From positions 124,001 through 188,000 of the forward strand of contig CAWEWR010000011.1 in NCBI GenBank assembly GCA_963812675.1: a stretch of 64,000 bases of DNA, given 5' to 3'. The notes beneath the pieces were generated by a model. It saw nothing but the letters and a program-made list of their open reading frames with translations. It ran no database searches and was not told where the DNA came from. Below are positions 63,445-64,000 of the stretch, in pieces. The translations under genes were made by a program, and so were the position numbers. This DNA comes from AP-15 sp963812675 (GTDB lineage: Bacteria > Pseudomonadota > Alphaproteobacteria > ATCC43930 > CGMCC-115725). Positions within the stretch are counted from its first letter, which is position 1. Each line of letters starts with the position of its first letter.

Positions 63445-64000
63445 ACCGCGTCCTCCTCGATGCTGGCTTTGCGCGCGAGGCGCGGATGCTCGTCATCAAC
63501 CGAACGCAGATCGCCGTCGAAGACGATGCGCTCGCTCCCGGCGAGCGCGACGAACCGTTTCCCTTTGGCCCGGCCGATCAGGGTGAGACCGGCCTGCCGC
63601 GCGAGATCGACACCCGACGCGGTGAAGCCCGAGCGCGAGATCAGGATCGGGATGCCCATCTGTACGGTCTTGATCACCATCTCGGAGGTCAGCCGTCCCG
63701 TCGTGTAGAAGATCTTGCCCGCCGGGGCGATATGATGCCGGTGCATATAGCCGGCGATCTTGTCGATGGCGTTGTGCCGGCCGACATCCTCCATATAGAT
63801 CAGCGGCCGGTCCTCCTCGCACAGCACACAGCCATGGATCGCCCCGGCCGCCAGATAGAGGCTCGGCACTGTATTGATCTTGCGGGTCAACGCGTAAAGC
63901 CACGAGGTGCGCAGCACTGCGTTCGGGTCGAGCCGGACCTCGTCGAATTTCTCCATCAGATCGCCGAACACGGTGCCCTGGGCGCAGCCCGAGGTCAGCG
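63441..64000 (-). CDS. fdhD: Formate dehydrogenase accessory sulfurtransferase FdhD, C-terminal part
   Basis: The frame enters from the right edge (TSGCAQGTVFGDLMEKFD). Conserved FdhD stretches GCVLCEEDRPLIYMEDVGRHNAIDKIAG, TTGRLTSEMVIKTVQMGIPILISRSG and GLTLIGRAKGKRF are present. FdhD transfers sulfur to the Mo-bisMGD cofactor of formate dehydrogenases. Its start lies outside the window. Confidence 0.93.
   Translation of the reverse strand, partial: LTSGCAQGTVFGDLMEKFDEVRLDPNAVLRTSWLYALTRKINTVPSLYLAAGAIHGCVLCEEDRPLIYMEDVGRHNAIDKIAGYMHRHHIAPAGKIFYTTGRLTSEMVIKTVQMGIPILISRSGFTASGVDLARQAGLTLIGRAKGKRFVALAGSERIVFDGDLRSVDDEHPRLARKASIEEDAV

Overview
The window looks like a high-GC alphaproteobacterial chromosome segment, most likely from a Rhodospirillales- or Rhizobiales-like lineage. 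The main support is a CtrA response regulator beside its phosphotransferase ChpT, a hopanoid C-3 methylase (HpnR), an HpnM/MlaC-type lipid carrier, an RNase D next to a KdsD-type isomerase, and MobA/FdhD. No species can be named from sequence alone.

Layout. 1-14.7 kb is mostly single-gene core and metabolic DNA: partial kdsD, rnd, tRNA-Leu(CAG), a DUF169 protein, hpnR, a DUF3108 protein, a frameshifted BTAD/TPR regulator, hpnM, two alpha/beta hydrolases, a CopD-like protein, a GST, a HAD phosphatase overlapping a metallophosphoesterase, and a class III extradiol dioxygenase. 14.7-21 kb is an accessory island between a 145-bp remnant of the lepA 3' end and lepA itself. It holds three decaying tandem copies of an ABC_sub_bind lipoprotein-type gene, two copies of a REP-associated (Y1) transposase element, an HTH gene, a 156-bp MITE with target duplication, and a coupled toxin/immunity-like pair. 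21-29 kb carries lepA, a VapBC pair, a MarR/MATE divergon, a second MATE exporter and a sulfide:quinone oxidoreductase flanked by relics. 29-37.8 kb is an exopolysaccharide-type cluster (manC/algA, WalW-type deacetylase, GT4 glycosyltransferase, two asparagine-synthetase-like proteins) with a phasin gene inside it. 37.8-48 kb starts with tRNA-Arg(CCT) and intact asnS, followed by an 8.6-kb accessory zone with five separate, same-strand asnS-derived fragments. Between them lie a trypsin-like protein, membrane proteins, ParDE-like and VapBC toxin-antitoxin pairs, a truncated GntR-type regulator, a TauE-like exporter and a HAF-repeat protein. 48.5-60.1 kb is one long co-directional cluster: a two-subunit 2-oxoacid dehydrogenase E1, an amidohydrolase, an SDR-like protein, and a peptide-type ABC importer with two paralogous binding proteins, two permeases and two ATPases. 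61.1-64 kb holds ctrA, chpT (convergent), mobA and partial fdhD.

The most unusual feature is that two housekeeping genes, lepA and asnS, each have a train of their own 3'-end fragments in the same orientation downstream, with toxin-antitoxin or toxin-immunity modules and other small cargo between the fragments. One cargo/scar junction (parE end against an asnS fragment) occurs twice. This suggests repeated insertion or recombination at the 3' ends of these genes. No integrase gene is visible, so the mechanism is open.
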